A stretch of DNA of 20,473 nucleotides. Origin: a virus. The position numbers and the translations under genes were made by a program. Where the stretch lies: IMG/VR virus record IMGVR_UViG_3300021961_000798, positions 1 through 20,473 of that record; one strand, given 5' to 3'. Each line of letters opens with the position of its first letter. The stretch's first letter is position 1. Below, one piece after another: positions 12,001 to 16,948 of the stretch. The notes under the pieces are model-generated. The model was given only the letters and a program-made list of their open reading frames with translations, ran no database searches and was not told the origin of the DNA.

Positions 12001-13093
12001 CCGCCTGTTCAAATACCAATCTGATCAATGGATCGTCACCTAGCCCAGACACATTATAAATGAACTGCACTTTCCATACGCCGAACCGTTGTGCGTCAGC
12101 GACCACTTCTCCCTCACCCCATCCAGTAATATCGTTACCATCAGGGTCTTTAACTGTTCTTGCTGTCCATATCTCTTCGCCCACATTGGACATGTTCTGT
12201 TGGCCAACGAAGATCGTGTACTTGCCATCAAGTTGACCAGTAATACCCGCATACTGAGGATAAAGATCTAAGAACTGGCTCAAAGTTAGATTGTGCAGAT
12301 CACTATAGGTGATTGGTGTGGCATAGTCTGCATTGAACACCGTGTCCATTTGAACAAATCTATCTTGGGCATCTGTTTGTGGAACCTTAAAGACTACTTC
12401 ACCTGAGTCGGTACCATTATTTTCAACTCCTAGGACATTCCTACTGCTAATGGTAGGCGTGGCGTTCAATAATCCATCAACACCTAATTCACTTTGAATC
12501 CAAAAAGGATAACCAGGTTGGTCAACTTCAAATGTATATGTGCCGCCTCTGGCCAGGGTTAGTGTACTAACTCGTTTGCCATTGCTAAAAAATTCATATC
12601 TGCCAGTATTACCATTTCTTGTGACCGTGTATGTTTTAATCAGACTAATTCCTGAAGAATTAACATCAACGCTATCAGGGCCGTCTGGTAACCAGTAATA
12701 CTGACTAAAATTAACCAGTTTGTCGAAACTAACCAATGGATCAAACGTGTAATATTCGCTGTCAAATAATCTGTCATGATTTTGAGTAAAACCACCGTAG
12801 TATTTGATCTTGTTAAGGTAGTCAATGTAATTGTTTAAGAAGAGTATATTATCTTGTTGGTCCTTAACATTAACACTTGGTTCAAGTTGACAGTCTTGTC
12901 TGTCTCTTGAAGATTCTGTGACGTAACTATCACCTAGTTTATAGGTTGGGCTAAATTTACGACCAATGTATCCATAAAGTCTGACCAGATCTGGCTCAGA
13001 AATCAATTGGTCAATCGTAGCTGATAAAAACTTTTTATTTGTATCAGTTTGAAATACACCAGGTAAAAATTTATAGGTCTTTCTAGCGGCCAT
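1..13093 (-). CDS. Giant modular baseplate/tail protein, partial (C-terminus beyond window), gp7-position
   Basis: A single frame of at least 4,364 codons, starting MAARKTYKFLPGVFQTDTNK and still open at base 1. I read it through without a stop and checked the frame at 28, 1780, 2479, 4081, 6451, 8998 and 13093; all agree. It occupies the place of T4 gene 7 (wedge, about 1,030 residues) directly after gp6 and is over four times longer. Modules in order: cupredoxin-like fold (about 152-241); long beta-rich wedge-like region with a conserved aromatic block (WWENYYGPAPYTGGNKLLWD, about residue 1290); CBM5/12-like motif (about 1788-1827); seven-bladed FG-GAP-like propeller (about 2212-3091) with inserts; mixed alpha/beta stretch with SAFINRLSAVQELVAYVNSV; two GxGYTSxP repeats (about 3764-3824); SHAPEELVPG block (about 4100); two late copies of a ~70-residue module. 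Likely a virion protein at the baseplate periphery with host-surface binding capacity; that role is inferred. The start is preceded only by a weak GGGA. Fusion of gp7 with downstream wedge/fibre genes is possible but not provable here. Confidence 0.85.
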   Translation of the reverse strand, partial: MAARKTYKFLPGVFQTDTNKKFLSATIDQLISEPDLVRLYGYIGRKFSPTYKLGDSYVTESSRDRQDCQLEPSVNVKDQQDNILFLNNYIDYLNKIKYYGGFTQNHDRLFDSEYYTFDPLVSFDKLVNFSQYYWLPDGPDSVDVNSSGISLIKTYTVTRNGNTGRYEFFSNGKRVSTLTLARGGTYTFEVDQPGYPFWIQSELGVDGLLNATPTISSRNVLGVENNGTDSGEVVFKVPQTDAQDRFVQMDTVFNADYATPITYSDLHNLTLSQFLDLYPQYAGITGQLDGKYTIFVGQQNMSNVGEEIWTARTVKDPDGNDITGWGEGEVVADAQRFGVWKVQFIYNVSGLGDDPLIRLVFEQAVAINEKIYIKYGLANANKEYYKDYDGFFYQMPLLTSLQDKLYIQDGVAPGTSAELKLVDYGNSVINVTEDILGKSNYTSPNGIEFTSGLKITFGSDVTPATYQNKTYYVEQVGDIGTGASAGIRLVDVDLLVTPENYVNEYATNYPNGIEDNTCNAEYITINRGSIDLNAWSRTNRWFHRDVIIATAEYNNTEILLDQNKRARRPIIQFECDLQLYNYGRIGKQAIDILDTSTLDAFSDLDGRVLDSAFGIDLVDGLRVIFAADQDALIRDKIYVLNLVQYDFDENNLPTGPFYIKLTIADDGDAEVNDTVVVTKGQYAGSQWWYDGTNWLESQQKTELQQEPLFDVFDLTGKSFSEYTRSTFTGTKLFGYEKNINYDTDGTVISQGAIDKVLQFPLSYRNFTTQGDIEFGNFFNTDEFNYIDQSTEYNEKVSVGFLQKIRGRFTLKPKNTWIKVTENSKQYQLINFVYDGTNNPYELDITPEISDSIPYVKIYINNKYYKTGWSISGRTITISTTLAVNDNIDILVYSKQISKQGHYLVPSNLDLNAQNTDIELLTLGQIRNHLTVLDENSTIVDGDVLGISNLRDVDIKQQGGSILQHSAPVPIGQLFLADESANFVDGLRYAQKEYARFKNRFLELSISLSGIQPLDAPASVDLILTEMNKIKNKTFPWFHSDMVPYNTLRNTITYTVFDTLKTDYEITNLFDDEELSNKAVLIYHNGLQLVKDQDYVFRDDRPAVTINVELSVDDVLEIIEFDNTDGNYIPETPTKLGLYPKFLPRVFEDDTYREPIRVIQGHDGSIIPTFNDYRDDFILELEKRIYNNIKLPPSEVYNQLSSALPGKFRTTDYNLRELNQILGRSFMSWIGGNGLDFSTNSVFQSNDSFTWNYSGLLDRIDDEVLPGSWRSCYLYFYDTVRPHLMPWEMLGFAIKPSWWENYYGPAPYTGGNKLLWDDLEAGRIVEGERAGIDEYYARPGLSQVIPVDENGNLLSPAQILTKAFNTSHAQASWAIGHMGPTEWAWRTSSDYPFALQQALAVMKPAKYFALMANNFSIRYNSDIEQYISNNDRQHIKQHDLGYNGRIVNGSIQRKAGYINWISDYLVAQGMNPEDKITYLLENYTVNLAYKVAGFTDQKYLNILAEQNSPSSTNDSIVIPNENYKVHLYKSTPVNKLVYSGVIVEKTANGYTIRGYDLGNPYFTIIPSIVNNNAYKLVVLGKSAVIYRDYQNLKLTVPYGYEFTSAQQIADFLISYERYLQSQGFIFDESDEDLTEIKNFKLSVKEFLYWIQQGWKAGSILVLSPVAEKIKVYTRGVITDAVEDKQYGTKVVDQNFRLVKNNNYNVMRTPSLTVINLTDSDSVIGYIELNLVQYEHVLIFDNSTVFNDIIYKPELGNRQYRLKLIGRKTANWDGSLSAPGFIYNSGYVDTWRAGKDYLKGDLVEYKNQYYTALNNITAADDFDFSKWKLLENGEIKKGLLPNFSTNAVEGIDYYNAYPTVDNKEQTDFSHGLIGYRPRQYLSDLGITENSQIEFYKGFIREKGTANAVNKMLNAKFNNLTTDIDFYEEWAIRIGEYGALGSNPFVEVALDETVYGVNPSVARFVGTSQNNQGNGVDVFNSSQLYRSTDQFNGNIALNRTDSSNYDNDIPTAGYVNLNDVNTTLFDLENYDELDNRINEVGIGYTIWVAKDFSGDWNVYRVTETDNKVISIKNVLDGYISVETRLPHGLAVDDIFVIKDFDDTAFNGFYRVDRLLDINTVQVTYNGNTDNLLESVGDGMIFKLVSSRFVYMEDCREFGRPPHGWKVGETVWIDDDSATSFAQNQPYAVPYYSWKVYEKAEPYFVKQSLVKSSYASADGYGHSVRMSPDQLLAVVGNPQIGTYRILINQPITANVGDFFTQAAGANLTIISDGESSFTLIGKYNENSTASVNLIGNLSINGADTGITVDEIVEQTGEVNTFLKDSEDNFSENFTLRPDGDQTTEYGYITELALNSNNDSILAIGAPGSYGNIGYVYLYKKSITSSTYNRYQVITGDVSLADSRFGHGLFLNQTGDWFAVGCPNIDTVYVYGLKRFVPYHQQIESVNNENIVHLNTPITVVAGDLIRQPATGMEALVLNSGTTANIQVSTLTNLNTTITGNIIIGNVTYDGSITINNVDTGAYPETTDSYSVTTEISLTFTPDPNCEDDPNSLLITSRDRTYIPGIDYEFFTANATVAFYDLLVQDDYSIVQQPYYALLDTKTGNVNSQFGYALSWSYDGAQLAVGAPNDTVGVKTNATEIENGKTYTIHSAGTTDFTLLGAANSSVGTTFVANLDLGAGTGTGVAVNQHIGAGSVWVFDRVIEAFKSTGEQDYTTLNPIVDVYKVTIDEVEVNDYLTHLSYDEFGNQYFSNDHLVRFINPPDFGKIVFVETNEFILLEKLIGIDSLEGGLRAIQDNARFGESLTICSNNCAIYIGAPNYDAGTSYNTGAVWKFHNRGRLYGTNTSFAIEPTFNIGDTIRLDNFEVTVTDPGTGVATVDSLVDDINNANLLGISAINDAGRLRIDSDRTVAKNLLRILAGQGSVLADAEMAVFAFMQIIINPFNLGSEYFGTKVKLAPNAYSLVISSGRGTTKQFATFDAHSDWVSPEADDVTQYLLDKDSTLTGLPTTFDDDSTRFLDSLKQSGSVYIYELYDDPRDEVEHPGRYQYAQQLIPNDLDPGDQLGYAVDIENNYVVISSLTDSTNFPQGGSVYIFQTPIGVRGWTLKRYEEDKVDIQSINKLYLYDTQSNVILETLQYIDPAKGKVLGQAEQEITFKTAYDPAMYNRGYNPRVSLNNDIYWNDVQVGKVWWNLDQVRFIDYEQDTLEYRSINWGRLFPGSIVEVCEWVRSDVLPSQHVGAGYDGVPKYPNDSAYVEVTRVDPITNIIVSSYYYWVIDKITVDPLDGTRKLPLRAISDLIENPKTQSIPYAAFIQNDSIILYNVGPYLSATNTILHIGYDTAVNSQIIHSEYELVQKGNPNQYISAKIINKMIDSLAGIDKIGRTVPDPALSLADRYGISYRPRQSAFINRLSAVQELVAYVNSVFRQHPIARQYKLNQMLAEENQPSLKLGEYDQAIATDTYLEYISTDDLPVGYKVLVENHSGEDGLWVLYELSDDKTWDIIRVQSYKTDLYWNYVDWYADGYDANEQIEYVVETLPDALKLPVASGDEILVKVNNYGGVNQGWNLITVLDSGEFQVVGIQNGTIQLKTSLGNFADNNLGFGNQDFASNRFDQNPNEEIRNILYAIKDDIFINELSVEFNKLFFTMINYLFSEQKYVDWIFKTSFISVTHKLRTLSQFPSYIEDNQTYYQDYINEVKPYRTKIREYTINYDGSDEYDGHITDFDLPPYYDTDLKVFRSPSGEEVAKDSALWLTEPYNDWYDHRKFGINRIEVTDPGRGYTSVPIIQILNGPGGGSGATAEAIIDGDTGELLEIIVTNKGSGYVSTPTVIVNGSCEETARAYAYIENNQQRSFDTTIKFDRVNYSTGVREWTANTFYTTGEIITHSILDGDTYVRTAYLVPANVTSGSTFVSDNYQVYSANLFTTANDRIWGYYSPSDDMPARDLNQLVYGVEYPGVQVQGPSFNIQPGFGDSAMVQLTLSGDVSVSAGNIVTQGNANITISNTATSSSVIYGILNSTADFEINGANISINGSSAGVYPTTVEYVNSGTSTPFDSTTFDNFDYEGSEEILGTSSVDTVIRSTYLDTSLGLRPEDINVEGGAYVDTYSSHAPEELVPGIVSDSLHMKVYTKIDGNATVLGYRLFSRQFYLHDTKQQQTEFLRISDSYSTSLAEPLMPTDANVYVIDSSVLPSPGVDDAIPGVVFVGCERITYWGIDYTNHVLYNIRRGTQGTAVADVHPVRTSVVDASIQQIVPYSGNIQVETTYANTYTVTNNVTHRLELSGNVAINVGDIITQVTSGTNVTVVGVDSLVTTDIYVLYNGLADFNYLASNVGATSNLAINGTYTGNIFPVASSIVGNTYPYYDATVGYGI
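55..290 (-). repeat. Protein module copy D (~78 residues), last before the window edge
   Basis: Fourth copy: opens LELSGNVAINVGDIITQVTS and closes SNLAINGTYTGNIFPVASSI. It is about 230 residues downstream of copy C. More copies may follow beyond base 1. Confidence 0.65.
975..1190 (-). repeat. Protein module copy C (~70 residues), near the C-terminal end seen
   Basis: Third copy: opens LTLSGDVSVSAGNIVTQGNA and closes ADFEINGANISINGSSAGVY followed by PTTVEYV. With copy D it shares an LxLSG(D/N)V opening and an ADF element not found in copies A and B, so C and D form their own subgroup. Confidence 0.65.
1620..1800 (-). repeat. Tandem GxGYTSxP repeats in the giant protein
   Basis: Two tandem units: DPGRGYTSVPIIQILNG with GGSGATAEAI after it, then NKGSGYVSTPTVIVNGS. 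From memory, repeats of this GSGYTSAPTVTI...GGGSGATA form are abundant in structural proteins of marine T4-like phages and usually occur in longer arrays; here only two units are seen. Confidence 0.7.
5050..5200 (-). other. Inserted small domain (IENGKTYTI..GTTDFT..GA) within propeller blade 4
   Basis: Residues about 2632-2682 read EIENGKTYTIHSAGTTDFTL, LGAANSSVGTTF and GAGTGTGV. From memory this is a widespread small domain in marine phage virion proteins. Here it splits blade 4: the inner strand QLAVGAPNDTVG comes before it and the outer strand GSVWVFDR after it. It looks like a portable module placed in a surface loop. Confidence 0.65.
5520..5757 (-). repeat. Protein module copy B (~80 residues), between propeller blades 3 and 4
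   Basis: Second copy: opens HLNTPITVVAGDLIRQPATG and closes DGSITINNVDTGAYPETTD. The NTPITVVAGD opening resembles NQPITANVGD of copy A most closely, suggesting these two duplicated within the propeller. It is somewhat longer in the middle (TTITGNIIIGNVTYDG). Confidence 0.6.
6165..6380 (-). repeat. Protein module copy A (~70 residues), between propeller blades 1 and 2
   Basis: First of four related beta-rich modules in the giant protein. It opens INQPITANVGDFFTQAAGAN and closes GNLSINGADTGITVDEIVE. The shared scheme is a hydrophobic strand, (V/A)G(D/N)x(I/L/F)xxQ, then S-rich strands, then (S/A/T)IN(G/N)xx(T/A)G. It follows directly on the outer strand of blade 1, so it would protrude from the propeller. 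Confidence 0.65.
7613..7730 (-). other. CBM5/12-like (chitin-binding type) motif in the giant protein
   Basis: Residues about 1788-1827: TWRAGKDYLKGDLVEYKNQY, then YTALNNITAADDFDFSKWKL. The scheme Wxxxx-YxxGDxVxYxxxxYxA...W is that of small carbohydrate-binding domains of the CBM5/12 type. The same shape also occurs in other phage tail proteins without known sugar binding, so only fold-level similarity is claimed. Confidence 0.45.
12370..12640 (-). other. Cupredoxin-like module without copper ligands near the N-terminus of the giant protein
   Basis: Residues about 152-241 contain TLTLARGGTYTFEVDQPGYP, then FWIQSEL, then GVENNGTDSGEVVFKVP. This matches the pattern GxTYxFxVxxPGHPFxI...GVxNNGxxxGxxxFxVP of a cupredoxin-like domain common in marine phage and cyanobacterial proteins. 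The His of GHPF is Tyr195 here, and the usual YYxCxxH ending is absent, replaced by QDRFVQMDTVF. It is therefore likely a structural fold only. Confidence 0.55.
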
Positions 13094-13119
13094 TTGTTAT
13101 CCCGTTCATATTCATATAT
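13094..13119 (-). promoter_or_regulatory. Short gp6-giant gene junction with weak ribosome binding site
   Basis: The 26 bases between the gp6 stop and the giant ATG are AT-rich with only GGGA (13100-13103) as a weak Shine-Dalgarno, 6 bases before the ATG. Two upstream ATGs (ATGAATATG) are out of frame with the giant ORF. This supports the ATG at 13093 as the start. No late-promoter octamer is seen here. Confidence 0.5.
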
Positions 13120-16100
13120 CTAAGCAATTACAGTCTGATTGATCTGTGCGGCAGTGATAGCACTGATAATTTGCACATTATCAACCGTTGCGGCACTTAC
13201 AATAATTTCATTAAAGTTGGCATTGATCTGTAGTAGACTACCAAATGCACTAGATTCACTGCTTGGCACAATGATAATACTAGAAATATTTGGGGCTAAT
13301 ACACTGTGTAGATATGCCGCCAACTCACTAAAATAAAATGTTTCACCAAAGTCCCAATTGGCTATGTCAAAGTAATTGTTAATAGCCGCAATCACCGACG
13401 TTTGGACTTCAGTGTCACTGATTACCACATTGGGATTTTTAACTACTTTGAATGTGGCTTGAAGACTCAATGGTGCCTTGTCTCCAAAGATTGGTTTAAA
13501 CTTAGCAGGATTATAGATCACAGTGTCAGACACAGATTTATAATCTTCTAGACTACTGAATTCTAACCCCAACTCCTCACCCGTTGGTGCTGTTGGCTCA
13601 GTTAAGGTATTGGAACTGTCTTGAACCCAGGCCACGTAATCTCGAGCATATTGTTTTGTTAAAATATACAAGTCAATGATGTTGTTTGGACTTGGGTCAA
13701 TGCGTCTATAGTTTGGCGAATTGTGTCTGTATTGGAAATACAAATCCTGTCTACCAATCTTGGCTGTGTAGCCTGTCACTGCCACTGGTGTATAACTGGC
13801 CCCACTAACTCTCAACTCATAAAATTGATCGTCGGCTGGTATGTAGAACAATTGGCCATTTTGATACAGGGTGGCGTTGATCTGTATTTCTCTTAAAGTG
13901 TTATATATATTAACCACCAGACTGTTGCTGACAGGTGTCTGTACTACAAAGTTATCATAGCCATAGGTGTTTTGGAAATACACATATTTGTCCAGAGTAT
14001 TTTCTCCAGGGTTAACAATCAATTCAAATAATTCAGGATTGTCTGGAATGCCATCATTATCCCCATCAGGGAATGTGACTAGAATTTTGTTAGGATTTTC
14101 GTATCCGTCGACTTCAACGATGTTGTTATAGATGTACCAAGAATAGTCCAATGCCAATGGACTGGCACTGTCAGGTTGATTATTGATCTTTAACACGTTG
14201 ATCTGATCATTTATTGTTTCCCCTGTGATCGGATCAAACACTTTAACAGTGTTATCGAAATAAAAGTTAGTTTCTAACACACTTTCAAAAATATAATTCA
14301 ATCCACGATAGTAAACCGTATATGTTTGGCCAACTGTTTCAAATCGAATGAACCAGCTGGCATCAATATTAGTACCGGAAATATCACCAGTATTGGTCAA
14401 ACTAAAGTCATCAGCAACATCTAAGTCAGCAGGTAATACCACTTTCCAAGATGAACTAAGTGGGTCATATCTTAGACCAAAGTTTTCATATGCTTGGAAG
14501 TAGCTGATCAAACTAGCAATAACATTATCACTAAAACTAACATTAAACACAGGGTACACTTCAACAGCAATAGCACCTGTTGGAACTATTTGATTTATAG
14601 TCACCGGTCCGGTGCCATTGGTGAGGTTACCTTGACCGCTGTTAGTACCATCTGCTAGAATCTGTTGAGCAGTTGCATAGATATAATATTTGTCACCCGA
14701 CTTGCTTGGTGTACCTGTTTTGATAGTATTTTTAGCATCAAAGTAGTTGCCATCTCCTGCAGAGAACTTAACAATAGAACCTTGGGTAATATATCGACTG
14801 TTACTTCTTACATAAGAACCTAGTTGTAAAATTTTATCTGAGCTGTCATAGAAATATCCAGTGCTACCATTGGCCAAAGTAGTTGAATGATTCCAGTATG
14901 AATCCAACAGTGTGCGTTTTGGATAGTTGGCATAATAGAATTGTAAAATTTCTTTGGTTTCCACCAATGGATTAATTTCATTGTAGATAATCTTATACAA
15001 TTCTGCTGTGGTGTTATAGTCAAAACTAAAAGACTTGATGTAGGGATCTCTGTACAGCATACCATCTTGTGCAAAGATGTTAGTGCTTGAATACTTACCT
15101 GTGGTGTCAATAACATCCAGATAACGACTCACCCCACTTGATGTGCGATTAACTGCCTTGACTTTTAGAATATTGTTAAACAGAGTGTAGGGAAGAATAT
15201 TATAGTCTTCACCTGTGACCATTCTGTTCTGTGTGTAATATTGTTGTGGAGCATTTTGTCTGATTTCATCCAATGACTCACGTGAACTGGCGTTGGCCAC
15301 AGTGTATCTTAAACTGGCTCTGAATGTGATAGTTTCCACTCTGCCTGACTTGCTGATATAATTAATTGGAATGATTAAATTTTGCATCTCATCAGGTGTG
15401 ATCTTATAGGTCAGTCCACTACTTACACGATAGTAAATTCTATATCTACCTTGTGGTATATTAGCAAACGCACCGTCACCAAACACCAGATCAATCTGAT
15501 CGCCACCACGGCTGTTTACCTGATAGAGATTTTTGTTAACTTCGTTATTATAAACAATATTAGTATTGCCCACACTAGGTACTTGATTCCAAAGATCAAC
15601 CACGTTACCTACATTGTCGAGGCTGTAAAACCAAACATCACTGTTATTGATATTATTGGTGTTGATGCTGTAAACTCTGTTTGGTATACTTTCTTGGAAA
15701 TTAACATCAATTGATTTCAGTTCGCCTTGTTTAAAGTACAAGAAGAAACCCGTGTTATTACTGCCATTACCTAAGTTGTCATTTCTAAACAATAGATTAA
15801 ATGGTCCGTTTGGTCTTGGACTACTTTCATAAATGTAGCTCTTATTAAGGCTGGTCGGACTCACGACTTCAAAGTCTGTTTGCGTGCCTTCAACGGGAAC
15901 ACTAAATGAGTATGTGGCCACCGCACTAGCAATAAGATTAATTTCGTATTCTTCATTGGTGATGCCATTGATGATCTGACTGTTCTTGGGTTTGCTAACA
16001 ATTTGATTTGTATCCAATGAAGCATTGACAATAGCAGTGAATTGTTCATACCAATTGTCATTACCGTTGTCTGCCCAACTGACTACCAATCCTGACAGAT

Positions 16101-16506
16101 TTAGACCAGTGCTGTCAAACACATTTTCGGTTGTGCTGGCAGATTCGATTTTTAAAAATCCACTAGAACAGATATTTCGTTTAGGATTGTAACTGATCAG
16201 TTTGGCTAGTTTAAGAATGCTATCACGACGTTGTGCTGTGTCGATGAAGTTCTCACGTGCATTTAGGTCTCCGCGGAAACTTAGACTCTGACCTAAAAAT
16301 GCAATTAGGTCAATCATGGCCACGAACTCAGAACTTTCAATGAAGTCGTTGAAATCCTCAGGATAATACAAGCGAAGATAATCAACCATACTCTTACGAA
16401 GTGTTTCGTAGTCGTAACTTTGAAAGTCCGCACTGCGGAATGTTTGATAAATTTTAGTCCAGTCTTCAGCGACTAATAAACTTGTCTGTCTTGTGGTCGT
16501 TGCCAT
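13120..16506 (-). CDS. 6: Baseplate wedge protein gp6 (J-like), enlarged
   Basis: An 1,128-residue gp6, against about 660 in T4. The N-terminal 160 residues carry the familiar start of the marine T4-like protein: TKIYQTFRSADFQSYDYETL, a helical SSEFVAMIDLIAFLGQSLSF, then RRDSILKLAKLISYNPKR. The C-terminal part looks like the J-like half: TSVIAAINNYFDIANWDFGE followed by FSELAAYLHSVL and a final beta domain. gp6 dimers form the ring that ties wedges together and trigger the sheath on baseplate opening. The long middle is beta-rich and Asn/Tyr-rich and probably holds inserted domains. At residues 814-822 there is DGDNDGIPD, a calcium-loop-like (thrombospondin type-3-like) motif. The start has a good Shine-Dalgarno (GAGGA, 7 bases before ATG) and an upstream late-promoter-like octamer. 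The stop TAG is 26 bases before the start of the giant frame. Confidence 0.92.
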   Translation of the reverse strand: MATTTRQTSLLVAEDWTKIYQTFRSADFQSYDYETLRKSMVDYLRLYYPEDFNDFIESSEFVAMIDLIAFLGQSLSFRGDLNARENFIDTAQRRDSILKLAKLISYNPKRNICSSGFLKIESASTTENVFDSTGLNLSGLVVSWADNGNDNWYEQFTAIVNASLDTNQIVSKPKNSQIINGITNEEYEINLIASAVATYSFSVPVEGTQTDFEVVSPTSLNKSYIYESSPRPNGPFNLLFRNDNLGNGSNNTGFFLYFKQGELKSIDVNFQESIPNRVYSINTNNINNSDVWFYSLDNVGNVVDLWNQVPSVGNTNIVYNNEVNKNLYQVNSRGGDQIDLVFGDGAFANIPQGRYRIYYRVSSGLTYKITPDEMQNLIIPINYISKSGRVETITFRASLRYTVANASSRESLDEIRQNAPQQYYTQNRMVTGEDYNILPYTLFNNILKVKAVNRTSSGVSRYLDVIDTTGKYSSTNIFAQDGMLYRDPYIKSFSFDYNTTAELYKIIYNEINPLVETKEILQFYYANYPKRTLLDSYWNHSTTLANGSTGYFYDSSDKILQLGSYVRSNSRYITQGSIVKFSAGDGNYFDAKNTIKTGTPSKSGDKYYIYATAQQILADGTNSGQGNLTNGTGPVTINQIVPTGAIAVEVYPVFNVSFSDNVIASLISYFQAYENFGLRYDPLSSSWKVVLPADLDVADDFSLTNTGDISGTNIDASWFIRFETVGQTYTVYYRGLNYIFESVLETNFYFDNTVKVFDPITGETINDQINVLKINNQPDSASPLALDYSWYIYNNIVEVDGYENPNKILVTFPDGDNDGIPDNPELFELIVNPGENTLDKYVYFQNTYGYDNFVVQTPVSNSLVVNIYNTLREIQINATLYQNGQLFYIPADDQFYELRVSGASYTPVAVTGYTAKIGRQDLYFQYRHNSPNYRRIDPSPNNIIDLYILTKQYARDYVAWVQDSSNTLTEPTAPTGEELGLEFSSLEDYKSVSDTVIYNPAKFKPIFGDKAPLSLQATFKVVKNPNVVISDTEVQTSVIAAINNYFDIANWDFGETFYFSELAAYLHSVLAPNISSIIIVPSSESSAFGSLLQINANFNEIIVSAATVDNVQIISAITAAQINQTVIA

Positions 16507-16513
16507 ACCTATT

Positions 16514-16519
16514 TCCTCT
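16514..16519 (-). promoter_or_regulatory. Strong Shine-Dalgarno of gp6
   Basis: AGAGGA ends 7 bases before the gp6 ATG, the best ribosome binding site in the window. The other four genes have weak sites or none, so gp6 appears to be translated from its own well-formed leader. Confidence 0.75.
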
Positions 16520-16526
16520 TATAATG

Positions 16527-16534
16527 TATTTATC
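16527..16534 (-). promoter_or_regulatory. T4-type late promoter octamer upstream of gp6
   Basis: GATAAATA on the minus strand, one base from the T4 late promoter TATAAATA. It sits in the only sizeable intergenic gap of the right half (51 bases). A start about 6 bases downstream would give a leader of about 15 bases that includes the gp6 Shine-Dalgarno. Position and leader geometry fit a real late promoter driving gp6 and the giant gene. Confidence 0.6.
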
Positions 16535-16557
16535 GTCAGAAATAAGTGGGTAGTTAA

Positions 16558-16935
16558 TTATACAGTTGTTAGGGTGTTGGTAACGTTGTCAAATAGTAAA
16601 TTTAACACATTTGACTGATTGGTCTGCAGATATCTAAGATCTAGTTCAATTTGAATGCCTCTATCATACTCTGTGACCAGGACATTTTCAAAACTCACTC
16701 TAGGATCATACTTGGCAATGCTTTGAATGTCTGTGATGATCACACGTTTTAGATCTTCAGTTAGTGGCTCGTGTAAGACGTTCCATATGATCGTGCCAAA
16801 GTTAGGATTCATTAACTTCTCTCCTTTGCGGATGTGAAAGTGATTGATGATATCCTGTTTAACTAATTCAAAGTCAGTTAGTCGAAACTTCTTATTTCTA
16901 CCAACTGTGCTAAATCCTCTATACATAGTAGCCAT
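16558..16935 (-). CDS. 25: Baseplate wedge/sheath initiator gp25 (GPW_gp25 family)
   Basis: A 125-residue protein, close to T4 gp25 (132). Family features are visible: an N-terminal TDFELVKQDIINHFHIRKGEK helix-turn, the GEKLMNPNFGTIIWNVLHEP core with a Gly/Pro-rich turn and the HEP triplet, then DLKRVIITDIQSIAKYDPR, and a final beta pair. In T4 and in contractile injection systems this family sits at the inner ring of the baseplate, holding the first sheath ring and binding the wedge arms of gp6. It follows the spike gene after 8 bases and precedes gp6, the expected neighbours. No Shine-Dalgarno sequence is seen before its ATG. An octamer GATAAATA lies 5 bases upstream, overlapping the spike stop codon. 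Length, motifs and position agree, so the call is firm. Confidence 0.92.
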   Translation of the reverse strand: MATMYRGFSTVGRNKKFRLTDFELVKQDIINHFHIRKGEKLMNPNFGTIIWNVLHEPLTEDLKRVIITDIQSIAKYDPRVSFENVLVTEYDRGIQIELDLRYLQTNQSNVLNLLFDNVTNTLTTV

Positions 16936-16940
16936 ACAAA

Positions 16941-16948
16941 TATTTATC
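16941..16948 (-). promoter_or_regulatory. Second GATAAATA octamer, overlapping the spike stop codon before gp25
   Basis: The same octamer as before gp6. It contains the TAA stop of the spike gene and ends 5 bases before the gp25 ATG. A T4-like start site would fall at or beside the ATG, giving a near-leaderless message. It may be functional or a chance match from the AT-rich junction. Confidence 0.35.

Noticed and set aside
1-13093. A possible 13-kb gene-poor region, because few complete start-to-stop frames are found in it
   Set aside because: The minus strand has one continuous frame that runs off the window edge; the short complete frames here are in the other phases.
13094-13119. Late promoter before the giant gene
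   Set aside because: GATATATG and GGATAACA are only partial matches to TATAAATA; too weak to call.
14820-15116. Minus-strand open frame of 98 codons
   Set aside because: Out of phase with, and fully inside, the well-supported gp6 gene.
15382-15714. Plus-strand open frame of 110 codons
   Set aside because: Antisense shadow inside gp6; no family signature.
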